Source: Acorus gramineus
Lineage: Eukaryota > Streptophyta > Magnoliopsida > Acorales > Acoraceae
Assembly (NCBI GenBank): GCA_030737835.1
Contig: CM060856.1
Location: 310,001 to 374,000 of the forward strand
Length of the DNA: 64,000 nucleotides
Reading direction: 5' to 3'
Below the pieces are notes generated by a model. The model searched no databases. It worked only from the letters and a program-made list of their open reading frames with translations, and had not been told where the DNA came from. This document shows, in pieces, positions 24,391 to 36,800 of this stretch. Within the stretch, counting starts at the first letter, position 1, and every line of letters begins with the position of its first letter. The translations under genes and the position numbers were made by a program.

Positions 24391-25595
24391 CTAACATCCA
24401 TCTAAACAAGAAAAGAGGGGAAAATAGGGCTTACCAAGGGAGGGAGCGAAGTCCGGACGCTCTCCACGCGCCGAAACCCTTCTCAACGGCTCTCTTATGC
24501 CCCGATCTACCACGGCCCTCGAAATGGCCCGAATCAGAGGACAAAGAGAGGGGGACGGAGTGGCTAGAGTCGTCGGAATCGGGATTTGAAGACACCGGTG
24601 TGTAGATCGGGGCCCGATCTACACTTCCTATGCTTTAGGTTTTTGGGTTTGAGGGGTCTAAGGGCCTCTAATGGAAGAAAAAGAGAGAGAGAGGAGAGAG
24701 AGGGATTTGGTAGGGATGATGAATAGTGACATAAGATATTTTCTCACCCACTATTTATACCAAGTCACTTAAAAACCCAGATACGCCCCGGAACTGCGAA
24801 ATTTCGGGAACGTTACCGGAATTCGATGAAATTTTTGTGAGAGGTCTAAAATGGCACCAGGACACCAAATATGCAGTTAGATTTCCAATCGGAGTCCTCT
24901 AACTCAGACGATAGCTAACAGTCCAAAAATTAGCGGTTCCGATCAAAAACCCTAAAAATTTTAAAAACTGCCAGGACGCTCCAACGGTTACCAGCAGGCT
25001 AAAAGTGACACAAGTATAACAGAGCCACCTAGACGATTTGATGCATACACAATCAAAACTACTTCTTTCAAGTATATAGCATGCGACAATTTTCATAAAT
25101 CCCATAATTTCCAATGCATACAATATATCCAAAATATCAACCTATATGATGATAACATGCTCATATGGTTCATACAAGATAGATTTCATAATCATAAAAT
25201 AACATGATGCTTTTCAAATAATATAGAGACATCCACTTACCTCCAGTCCACGCAATACAAACAATGCACGTGCATGAACGCTACACACTCGCACGTGGAT
25301 AACCTAGCATAACAATTATGCAATCAATAAATAAGAAAATCATTCAATCATGACAAACAACTTACAACAACACTAGGCCCATTAATCCTAAAAGCCCATA
25401 CCTAATAGACATACAATCCGCAACTCACCTTAAAAGCCTAACCAAAATCCCAACTCCAAATAAATATTAAAATATTCATATACTCACAATGATCGGATAA
25501 TCAATATCCATTTAATTCATAAGGCCCGCATAATTGATCAATCCTCGAAAAAAATATTTAGACAAATAATCTACTACAACTCCAATGATCCACTA

Positions 25596-25790
25596 TCTGT
25601 TTGGTTGACAAGTGGGATTGGGATTCTGTGAATCATGGGATTCTAAATCCAGGTGGATTGAGATTGTGAATCATGTCAATTTGTTTAGTAAAGAACATGA
25701 TTCAAAAAATAGGATTGAGATTCTCAATCTCAATCATGTGTTTGGTAATGCATGGATTACAATATAAAAAATATATATTTCTAAAAATAC

Positions 25791-25832
<42 letters not shown>

Positions 25833-26245
25833 AATGATAAGATGCGGTCACCATACCCTCTTCCTTAGGTGTGGTCACCGTGTCATTACCATCCGATTAA
25901 ATGGATTTTAATCAGACGGTTAAAATAACCACCCCATGAAATCACATATATCCCTATGAATCATGATCCCTCTTTTTTCTCCACATGATCTCCCCTTTTA
26001 TCTCTTGTGATTATTTTACACCTATATATATATATATCATAACAAATTAGCTATAATATCATAGTAAAATAGTAATGATAGTAATATAATATATATTTTT
26101 TATATATATCATAGCAAATTAGTTATGATAAATTATATGAATCTCATATCATCCAATCAATAGGTTATGAAAGCTTTCTTATTCATATATTATATAAATA
26201 AAGTAAATCAAGAGGATTTATGAACTTGTGCATCACAATTAATGC

Positions 26246-26283
<38 letters not shown>

Positions 26284-26698
26284 CATAATATATATATATA
26301 TATATATATATAACATAATATATTTAATATAAATATATATATATATATATATATGAATATTTTTTAATATATTTATATGTATATATTTAAATATATTATA
26401 TTAAATATATATATACATATATTTATATTAAATATGTTATGTTATATATATATATATATATATTATGTGTTAAGGGAGATGAAGAGCCTGGGTAAAAATA
26501 TCTTTTTTCAATCCACCTAGATTGGGATTGAGGGAATACCACCTCTTGAGGGGGATTCCCAATCCCCCTAATCAAGGATTCCCAATCCCACTCTCTCAAT
26601 TCCAATCCCCCTTTTAAAATTTATCCAAACAACTTATTGACCTGGATTGGGATTCTCAATCCCAATCCAAGCACTCAATACTCCTATCCAAACAGGCC
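25596..26698. mobile_element. PIF/Harbinger-like non-autonomous element with TA-rich centre
   Basis: Left end TCTGTTTGGTTG and right end CCAAACAGGCC form short imperfect inverted ends around CTGTTTGG. The 3-bp duplication CTA (25593-25595, 26699-26701) is confirmed by the empty site in the other LTR near 14010. Subterminal parts carry repeated GGATTGGGATT-type motifs in inverted orientation. The interior holds long TA repeats (about 25795-25825, 26250-26460) and a further unidentified insert-like block near 25830-25990. No transposase. Confidence 0.7.
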
Positions 26699-27842
26699 CT
26701 AAGGCTCCACTACAACTCCAATGATCCAAATAACTCAATCCAATCAATTTACATCCAAATAACAATAATATTCAATTAATATTCATTGATCCCACTAAAC
26801 CAATTTATCGATTTAAGATTCAATTTGAGTCACATGATCAATAAAATCATCAAAACCCATAAATCAAATTATACTCATTAAACATCTATTTGGGATCTCT
26901 TTAATCTCTAAAATTCATCAAACTTGGTCATGGAGCTAAATATTTAAATTCTAGGAAACTGCACAGAAATCTTTGAAAAGTCATAACTTTCTACCCGTAA
27001 CTCCGAATTGGACGATTCATGATTCGTTGGAAAGATATTTTTGAAACCTATTTCTGTTTGTGAAATACAATTTTCTCAAAAACAACTCTATCATAGTCAA
27101 AAACATGATTTAATGATCAGGTATACAATCAACCCGAAAATAACCCTTAAATCCCAAAACGAATAAATCTAGTTTGATCTTAAGAAATCCTTCGAGATCC
27201 ATTGAAATCCAATAAAAACATCATCTATTTAAAATCAATCAAACCCTAACCTTAATCCATTAACCTTCTTCCCCAAATAATTGATTGACACAATCATCTC
27301 CTAACCAAACTAAATTGAAACACTAAACAATAAAAATCAATACAGAAAGATTTATCACCTTGGTGCTCGGCGGGTGGAGCTAGGTCATCACCACCTTTCA
27401 TGCCTCATGAGAATTCTGATGCAAACCCAAAAACGTGTTATACAAAACGACCCCTCAAGTATTACGGGTTTACATCTAGGTCCTTATCTGATTTACAGAA
27501 AGATCCCTATCCGATTTACAAACAGATCCCTGAAGCCTATTAAAAGGTATTCTGGATTCTCCCTAGGCCCAATAACTTAACACAAAATCCTAAAAACCTA
27601 ATTTTTCGAACTCCGAATCTCACCAAATTTCAACCAAAATATCTTGAGACTATAAAGATCTCCAGAAAAATATAAAATAAATATTTCAACATCAATTTAT
27701 CATTTTTATAATTATAAATCAAATTAGACTCATTTGGGCCTACCGTCAAATCGAAAAATGAAATAATTAAATTTCAATTAAAATTTCTATTATATATTTA
27801 AAATAATATATAAGACTAAAAATATAGAGACGTTACAATCAA

Positions 27843-27906
27843 TATGTAAAAAAATAAACAATTAATCAACTGAAGACTCACCCCTACCTCCCCAAAACTC
27901 TACAGA

Positions 27907-27953
<47 letters not shown>

Positions 27954-29153
27954 ACACACACACACAACCCCCACACACACACACACATAGTGGTCTGATG
28001 AAACAAATGACCCACCACACCAACTACAGATTCATATGTATATTGGAGCAATTAAACAAAATACATCAAAAATAAACAATTGAATCAATCAAAGAAGTGA
28101 CTACAGACAAAGATTCCTTCAAAATACAAATGTTCAGGGGCTTTGGATACACAGACGATACACAGACAAATGAAGGAAAGAGGGATGTAATGTTAAGGAG
28201 TTTTGTTCATATTTATACATGATTATACAATGATCGGAGAGATTCATATTAACATATCCACAAAACTGGTGAAGGAAAAACAAAAGAAATCCATTATTAG
28301 ATCTCTGAAGCAAAATAGGAAGAGCAGATCGGCAACGTGACCAATGGTGATTGGCGCGTCCATCCGCTTGTCATTGATCAACGTGTTTGTCCGTCTGTCG
28401 GTGAACAGCTAGTCTACCAACGTTGATGGAAGATAAGGGGTCTCAGTCCCACGAATTGTTTTTTTAAAAATGGGATAGGATTTTGGGGTCCACTATTTTT
28501 CTTTTTTAATGTAGGGTAGGATTTTTAACGGGTCATGATATGGTTGTATAAACTCTTGGCCGAGCTGTTTTTTTTATAAAAAAAATTGAGATGGTGTCAA
28601 TTAACCCCACCACATAAAAGTTGGTGCAGCCCTTGAGCATGGGACCATCATGAAGACAAGCAATAGTAAAAGGGTAACGCCATTTCGAATGTGAATTTCG
28701 TTTCAAGAATCATCGCGCGCAATTCTCAGCATTCTCTTATAGGACAAGGAGTAAGTCTAAAGGCTTCAGTACGAGAACCCCTCCTCAAGACGTGCAAAAA
28801 CGTCCAACTACGAAATATAAAAAAATGTCAATATTTTAATTTCTCTTTGCTCCGATTGGAAGTTCTCAATCTAAGCAAGATATAATGAAAAATAAACTTT
28901 TATAGATTTAAAACTTTTGAGAAAGCTATTATTACAATATCAGAACAGAGCAACTTCATTATATTTGAGATATATATAGATACAAAATGTGAACATCAGG
29001 CTATAAGAATATTAAATTAGAAAAAGAGAAAATCATAATACTAAATATAAAAAAAATTTAATAAAAAAAATTTAAGAGAGAGAGAGTGTGTCAAGGACCA
29101 GGGACATTCAAAGACCTCGCTGGTACAGAACAACATTAAAAAAGCCAACAGTC
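27843..29153. other. Intergenic stretch, no gene seen
   Basis: Apart from the microsatellite at 27908-27987 this AT-rich stretch has no recognisable gene. Its left part should be the 5' flank of the hAT transposase remnant at 8175-9784, separated from it by the 18-kb element. Confidence 0.5.
27908..27987. repeat. Poly-C / (CA)n compound microsatellite
   Basis: A run of more than 30 C residues followed by two (CA)n tracts. The exact copy number is prone to sequencing error. Confidence 0.9.
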
Positions 29154-29509
29154 TTTAGAAAATCTAAATCTAAGATAATTAGATAAATGAAAAAGATGCA
29201 GAGAAGAAGAGAGACAAAGAAATGAAACACAAATATACAGAAAAGACTACATCTTGAATATTCTAGATAATAGAATGAGATTACATGAATCATATTTATA
29301 GATAGGATGACTTAAGTTTTGGATAGAGTCAAATCTCAACAATTAAATCATTTAGTTGAGATTTGATCTTATCCAATACAACTCAGTCAAACTCTTATTC
29401 TTAATACCCTCCTGCAATCACATGTTCTAATAGTAGAATAATGTGATTGTTACATATATAAAAAAAAATAATGTGATAATCGTCGTCTATCTTTTGGAAT
29501 CCATCATTT

Positions 29510-29602
29510 TGCTCCCGCTCTTCATGAGTTTGTCAGAGTCGCTCCCGCTCTTCACGAGTCTATTGAAGTCGCTCCAGCTCTTGTTGAGTCTGTTGGAGTC
29601 GG
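29510..29602. repeat. ~30-bp minisatellite in TRIM internal region
   Basis: Three copies of a unit with GCTCCCGCTCTTCACGAGTC. The same array recurs in the second internal region near 30104-30195. Confidence 0.8.
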
Positions 29603-30337
29603 TGGCCCATTAGATCAGATCTGTCACGATCACTCTCAATAAACACATTACAGGGGGCTTCATAAAAAAATTTAAATTTTTTTTAAAAAAAACTAAGAAA
29701 AGAAAGGATCACATCAGATTAACATCTGATATGGCTCTGATACCATTTAGAAAATCTAAATCTAAGATGATTAGATAAATATAAAAGATGCAGAGAAGAA
29801 GAGAGACAAAGAAATGAAACACAAATATACGGAAAAGACTACATCTTGAATATTCTAGATAATAGAATGAGATTACATGAATCATATTTATAGATAGGAT
29901 GACTTAAGTTTTGGATAGAGTCAAATCTCAACAATTAAATCATTTAGTTGAGATTTGATCTTATCCAATACAACTCAGTCAAACTCTTATTCTTAATACC
30001 CTCCTGCAATCACATGTTCTAATAGTAGAATAATGTGATTGTTACATATATAAAAAAAAATTATGTGATAATCGTCGTCTATCTTTTGGAATTCATCATT
30101 TTGCTCCCGCTCTTCATAAGTCTCGCAGAGTCGCTCCCGCTCTTCACGAGTCTATCGGAGTTGCTCCCGCTCTTGTTGAGTTTGTTAGAGTCGGTGGCCC
30201 ATTAGATCAGATCTGTCACGATCACTCTCAATAAACACATTACAGGGGGCTTCATAAAAAAATTTAAATTTTTTTTAAAAAAAACTAAGAAAAGAAAGGA
30301 TCACATCATATTAACATCTGATATGGCTCTGATACCA

Positions 30338-30697
30338 TTTAGAAAATCTAAATCTAAGATGATTAGATAAATATAAAAGATGCAGAGAAGAAGAGAGACA
30401 AAGAAATGAAACATAAATATAGACTACATCTTGAATATTCTAGATAATATAATGAGATTACATGAATCATATTTATAGATAGGATCACTTAAGTTTTGGA
30501 TAGAGTCAAGAAATGAAACATAAATATACGGAAAAGACTACATCTTGAATATTCTATATAATAGAATGAGATTACATGAATCATATTTATAGATAGGATG
30601 ACTTAAGTTTTAGAGAGAGTCAAATCTCAACAATTAAATTATTTAGTTGAGATTTGATTTTATCTAATACAACTCAGTTAAACTCTTATTCTTAATA
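30338..30697 (-). repeat. Third TRIM LTR with internal duplication
   Basis: This LTR is 360 bp against 253 bp for the other two. The extra ~107 bp is an internal tandem duplication of the block containing GAAACATAAATATA and GACTACATCTTGAATATTCT (near 30407 and 30512). Confidence 0.8.
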
Positions 30698-30841
30698 CAG
30701 TCAACAGAGTGCCGTCTGATGTCTATCCATGGATAACAATAATACAAATATACTAACGTTCATATTTGAGAGCAGACACGGTTCATACAGTGGAATGAGA
30801 AACAAGAAGCATGTGCATCACATGCAGATGGGCCCCCAAAA

Positions 30842-33800
30842 TCAAAGCCTAAGCAAGCATCTCAAGGACTTGCCCTCTGAAAGTAATTGAAACGCCTTGT
30901 TGATTTCTGAAAATGGGAGCTCGTGTGTTATAAAGCCATCCAGTTTGAGTTCCTACAAAATAAATTAAAAAATTTATAAAATAAAATAAAATGAAAAAGA
31001 AAGATTAAGTGAATAAATTAATTTCGGTGGATGTCACTCACCCCATTCATGCATTTTTCAACGAGAAGGGGAAGCTGAGACTTCCCTTTGAAATCTCCGA
31101 AAACAGATCCGACGATCCTCCTGCCCTCAAACAGCTCCATCGGATGGATTGGGAGCATTGTCGGTGTGCTGTGGATCCCCAAAATCACAGTCGTTCCCCA
31201 TCCCTGTTAACAAATCCATCCTAATTTCAGAGTCTACAATATTAAAAAAAAAAAAAAATTGTTGTTCTGTTACATGCCTTTGTTAGAATCAACAATTGAA
31301 GAAAATGAATCAAATGCCAGCGATTATTATTAGAGTTTATATTCAATATTAGAAGAGAGACAACAATTTTAATTCTTAAATTTAATTTTAATTTTAATTT
31401 TAATTTTTTGCGAATCTGCGTATGAAACATTGGGGAAGACAAGTCTTATTTTATTTTATTTTTTTCTCGATGTTTGTATCTAATACTTGATAAAGAAACC
31501 TACCATTCCTGGCAAAGTGGCATTAACTTGAGAAATTTATGACTTATGATCCCTTACGTGACCAAAATTAAAATAATGTGCATTCTCTGCTATACTCTTC
31601 CTCTAATACATATATAGGGGGAAAATTCCATACAACCCCCCTGAAATCGGACTAAAATCCATATAACCCCCTGACATTTCTTAAAAGCCATATAACCCCC
31701 TGAAAACATCTAGTAAATCTAAATAACTCCCTGAATAAATTTTTTGTTAATAGATGATGAATATTTTATACATATTTAGTTTAGTTAACCTTAACTAAAA
31801 ATACGATATACTAAAAAAACACTACAATGGGTTAAAAAAAAACAAAAAATCATATGAAAATGTTAATTTTACTCTCTCGGTATATATTATAAAACTCTAT
31901 CCAGATGGATAAAATCATCCTTTATAGAAAAAAATTTACATTTAAACACATTGTAGGTTTTTTTTTTATATATTGTGTTTTCTATCTACCAAGGTTAACC
32001 AAACATAATATTCACAAAATAGTCATTATCTGTAAACGTAATTTTTTTTCAGGGGGTTATTTTAATTTACTAAATGTTTTCAGAGGGCCATATGGATTTT
32101 AAGAAAAATCAGGGGGTTATATGAATTTCAATCAGTTTACAGGGGTTACATGGATTTTTTCTATATATATATATATATATATATGTATCCAAATTTATTT
32201 ATTTATTCTAGTTATAGATATGTCTTCTATGTAAAAAAAATTGCAAAAGAGTCACTAAAACATTGAGGTGATATTTACAATTTTTTATGCATGATGTACA
32301 ATACACGTGCTGCTGAACCTTTAATTGTATTGAGCAACCGCACATGACTAATAAACTACATTCAAATCGAATGGTCAGCACGTAAAAAACAAATTATTCC
32401 AAACAAAGAAAATGGCCGCCATTGATTTTTTTAACCCCTGCACCTCTAAAGTCTAAACTAATACTCTTCATAGGGAAGACATTGCGTCTACATTCTACAA
32501 ACAGTAGTAGAAAAAAAAAATTCTGATAATAATTTTGCGCCAATATTTTCATCCACAAAGTTCTTCAACCCACTCCTCAAAAAAATAAAAAAGAATGTAA
32601 TTTTTTTTAAAATGTGAACCCACCACGACCTATTCGAATTTTTGAAGTCATCAATTATGTCACAGATCGACATCACAAAGTCGAACTGGTCACAGAGACC
32701 TAAGATCCTCTCTGCAACCCATTCGATTTTGTGTAGTCATCAGTTATATACTCCGTTCGACATCATAGAGTCGAACATGTCACAGAAACCTAAGGCTCTC
32801 TCTATGACCCATTTGACTTTGTGAAATCGTCAATTATGCAGTGTTTTAAAACCCAATCCGACCTACCTGGTTGAACCAATTAAACATTCATCCGCCTTGA
32901 ATTCCGGTTCGGTTTACCCATACAACACGATGATATAAAAAATTAATAAAATTCAATCAACCCACCGATTGAACAAAATATTTTTGTGAACCGGCTACGG
33001 GTTGGTTATATCGAATGATTCTTTATTCATATTAATTGTGATTAACTACTTGTTAAAATATGAAATCTAATAAAAAAATTAGATTTTATATAAAAAATCA
33101 TACTATGATGTTAAGTAAAACCTTTATGTAAAGATTTTCTAAAATATTTTATATTTTTATTTAGAAATGATAATTAAAAAAATTATTATGTTATAAGTAT
33201 GTCACAATTCAAATCTGGTTGACCCAACAATTGAATTAGTGACCCTTGACTCATTTATTTTTCTGATTCATTGAACGGTTCGGTTTTTAATATATTGCCA
33301 TATGTCACAAGTCGACATCAAAGATTCAAACTGGTCACAGAGACTTAAGACATTTTCTATGGCCCATTCAACTTGTGACATAATGGACAACTTCACAAAG
33401 AGATATTCAAACATTACATTTGATCAATCCTTCATGATATTGAACAACGCACTATTGTTTGAAGATATCATTTCATTGAAAACATCATAACACATGGACA
33501 TATTGTTCAAAACACAAAGTCGAATGGGCCGTCGAGATGACCTTAGGTCTCTATGACCAGTTCGACTCTATGATATCGACCTGTGACATAATAAACGACT
33601 TCACAAAATTGAATGGGTCACAGAGAAGGCATTAGATTTCTATGACTTGTTCGACTCTATGATGTCGAATAGAATATATAACTGATGACTACATAAAATC
33701 AAATGGGTCACAGTGAGTCTTAGATCCTGTGACTAGTTCGACCATGTGATGTCGACCTACGACGTAATGGATGACTTCACACATTCGAATGGGTCGGGGT

Positions 33801-36800
33801 GGGTTCACTCCTTAAAAAAATTACATTCTAATTTTTTTAAAAGGGGTGGACTGAATAACTACGTGGGTGAGAATATCGGTGTCCTTCTAAAAAAGATATA
33901 TAAATATCTTCTTGTTCTCTCTCTCTCTCTCTTGCTTGGTTATATATAAATATCTTTATTTGTATGTTGGCCGTTTATGCAAATCATTTCAGGGACCACA
34001 GCCACTTGCATTAGAAATGTAGAAGAATGAAAGTGAGATGTGATACATACATCGTGTGTAGACAAGAAGGCCTCGCGAAGAACTTCCACGTTACCCACAC
34101 AATCAAAGCTGAAATCCACTCCCCCTTTCGTTAACTCCCTTATCAACTGGATAAATTTTGCTTTGTTAGCAAACTTTGATGGAGGGTCATGAAAAATTGC
34201 ATCTAAACTAGATCGAATAAAGTAAACAAGTGTGTTAATGTAATAGAAAATTGGTCATGCTTAAGTGTAGAAAATTGGATTTAGAACATCCAATTACAAT
34301 GCCCATATCATGATGATATGGATGACACAATGAAGTGAGCAGTTTATTTATTAAATTATATATATATATATATTAAATGTAAAAATATGTTACAGAATAG
34401 CTAATTGAAGACAATATTGGAGGATATCCAAGGTTGGAAATAAGAATTTAACAAAAGCCTTACATTTTCTTTCGAATTGATTATGATTTTTTTTAGGTGT
34501 ATATTAGATTTTATTGACAAATAGGCAAATGTTTTTCAATCATATATTATTATATTATGTAATAATTTGAGAAAGTTATTAGTGTCCAGTCAAGTGCAAC
34601 CTTATTGAATACTAGCCGTTTCCGTTCCACAAATCTTATTCCAAAGTCCAAATCATGATCCAATTCAGTGAGTTATTATGATCACTAACAATGTTATTTC
34701 TCGTAATTTAAATTTATATTTAATCAGCCACTATCAATTAATTATTTAAACAATTTATGAATCTGTACCTATAAAAATAGAATTCATCATTTACCTGGAG
34801 TGGGTGTTTTTAAATATTTAGAAATTTATGTTTATGTAACTCTGGTGTATCAATCACAAAGAACCTTTGATATTAAATTGAATTATTCACTTATGTCAAA
34901 ATTACTTGATTTATTATTTTGGGTTATGAGAGAGTAGCTTTCGAGAGAGCAGGTCTTTTTTTAATTTCTTTCAAAAGTTGTATTTCAAAAATAAAATTTA
35001 TCATTCCATTGTGTTCAGAAGTTATTAAAAGATTCTATTCAAAAAAATTAAAAAAAAAAAAACTAATGTGATTTTTTATGAGAGCACGAGGAGGGGGAAC
35101 CTTACCTTTAAAACCAATTAAAATATTCCAAGTTTTTCAACAAACTAGATCGAAAGATGCGTTCAATCTTGTCTGAAGGTACACGATGCCTCGTATTAAT
35201 CCTAACAATAGCACGAATCCCTAGAGAAAAAAATTTTGAAAAATTCAGTGTACCGCACGTGATGTTTGACTTACCTCGTGCACGGGTTTCTTGAAATCAT
35301 CAGGATTAATGAACTCCGTAACGCCCATGGTTCGTCCTTTTCATATAAAGTCCAAACATACATTAAAACTCAAATAATAGGGCATGCGTGGTCCCAAAAT
35401 ATTAATTTCACACAGTTACAGAAACCACCCTCACCTTTGACAAATTTCTCCGGGTTGACATCAACTCCTATAATTCTGGAAGCCCCCCTCACGGCCGCTC
35501 CCACCGCGACCTGCGATGAAGAATCAACAGAAAATAAAAAAAACAGACTTCGATCAGTAAACAAAAGTACAGTCAGAACCACAAAAAAAGATAAAGAGGA
35601 TCGTCGGAGGGAGAGATTAGCTGCAAGGCCCACTGCACCCAGCCCAAACACTGCTACACTTGAACCAGTCTTAACATTGGCCGTATTCCATGCAGCACCC
35701 ACACCTAATTATAACAAAAACATTGATCATTTTTTTTATAAAACAACTAATTGAACACCTAGGGAGGAGTTCGGATCAGTATACCATCAATATCGAACTG
35801 TATAACCTCAATAATTTATAAAGATTGTGTAATTCAATGCTGATGGTATTTATGAAATTCAAGTCTGCCCGGATCCAGAGGGCACGGGCCACGGGGAGGG
35901 ACAAAATGATCTAAAGTGGTATTTGTATTACCCGTGGTGACTCCACAGCTCAGCAGGCTCATCTTCTCAATAGGGGCATTGGGGTCGATCTTGACAACGC
36001 AGGCCGAGTCCAAGACTGTGTACTCGGTGAAGGTGGAGGTATTGAGGAAATGATAGATGGGTTGTCCTCCCTTCTTTGTGAAGAACCTTGTCTTGTTGTC
36101 TCCTGTCATCACGGATCTGGTGGGGTCGACTCGGTATCGCTCACAGAGGTTGGTCTTGCTTGATATGCAGTAAACGCATTCACCACATTCGCCATTGAAG
36201 ATTGGGACGACGTGGTCCCCCTCACTCAGATCAACCACTCCTTCTCCGATGCTCTCCACGATCCTATTTATTTTTATTCATCAAAAGAATATTAATTAAT
36301 TATTCATCGGATCGGAGGAGGAGAGATAATGGAAGATATATTATATGGGTTGTACCCAGCGGCTTCGTGGCCTAGGATCCGAGGGAAAGCCCGATGTGCT
36401 TCGTTCTTAATTTGTAGAAGAGATGGATGAATTAACAGAGATAATTATAAAACAGAGATTAATTTATAATTTGAGTAAAAATGCATTGAATGGTTCATTT
36501 ACAAGGGCGTTCCAGGCTCCTAGGTCAGTGTGGCAGATGGAGGTGCAGATGACTTTGATGCGGACCTCCATCTTCTGTGGTGGATGGACCTCTACATCCT
36601 CTATCGTGAACGCTTCTTTGGGACCCCAAAGCACACCAGCTTCAATGGAGATATCAATTGCGTGATTCGATACATATAATTGTGATACCAAAGGGATACA
36701 GAAAGAAAAAAAAAGAGGAGCTACCATTTTATGTACCTTTACAAGTGATGACCTGCCCTTCAGTATTTTTGGCATGGAAACCAGTTGCGGGCTCCTCATA

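Larger units (their letters stand above)
21350..25021 (-). mobile_element. Solo LTR, family 1 subtype b (copy 4)
   Basis: A 3,672-bp unit, TGTCACGCCCC to AGTATAACA, with perfect target duplication GAGCC (21345-21349, 25022-25026). It is longer than copy 2, mainly because the CpG-dense core is over twice as long (23165-24390) and a ~177-bp block is duplicated in tandem (about 22429-22724). No coding domain. Confidence 0.85.
9832..27837 (-). mobile_element. 18-kb non-autonomous Tekay/Del-like gypsy element, with nested insertions
   Basis: Target duplication ATCAA flanks it (9827-9831, 27838-27842). Both LTRs start TGTAACGCCCC and end CGTTACA (CGTTATA in the left copy). The minus-strand direction is set by a polypurine tract abutting the left LTR (minus reading AAGGGGGGAAGAA, 15182 on) and a primer site abutting the right LTR. 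Without inserts the LTRs are each about 2.45 kb and the internal region about 1.7 kb with no gag or pol domain, so it is a LARD-like derivative. Nested in it are solo LTRs at 10535, 16707 and 21350, and a MITE at 25596. Confidence 0.85.
20621..27837 (-). repeat. 5' LTR of the 18-kb element (interrupted twice)
   Basis: Partner of 9832-15181. It is split by the solo LTR at 21350-25021 (GAGCC) and the MITE at 25596-26698 (CTA). Removing them leaves about 2,434 bp, close to the other LTR. A TA-dinucleotide tract replaces a T run near 20705-20730. Confidence 0.85.
29154..30697 (-). mobile_element. Tandem TRIM retroelement: LTR-internal-LTR-internal-LTR
   Basis: Three direct LTR copies (29154-29406, 29746-29998, 30338-30697) flank two internal regions of identical length (29407-29745 and 29999-30337, 339 bp). 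The whole array has one 5-bp duplication, CAGTC (29149-29153, 30698-30702). LTR ends are TTTAGAAAATC and TTCTTAATA rather than TG...CA. Next to LTR2 and LTR3 the minus strand reads TGGTATCAGAGCCATATC, an initiator-Met tRNA primer site. There is no coding capacity, so it is a terminal-repeat retrotransposon in miniature. It ends 145 bp past the stop codon of the alcohol dehydrogenase gene. Confidence 0.85.
31204..34050 (-). other. Intron 8 of the alcohol dehydrogenase gene
   Basis: A 2,847-bp intron with donor GTATGT after the THD codons and acceptor AACAG before the GWG codons. It holds a palindromic MITE (31617-32161) and a larger foldback element (32537-33885). Confidence 0.85.

Noticed and set aside
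29154..30697. CRISPR-like or satellite interpretation of the repeats
   Set aside because: Long LTR-like units, primer site and a 5-bp target duplication fit a retroelement; plant nuclear DNA has no CRISPR arrays.
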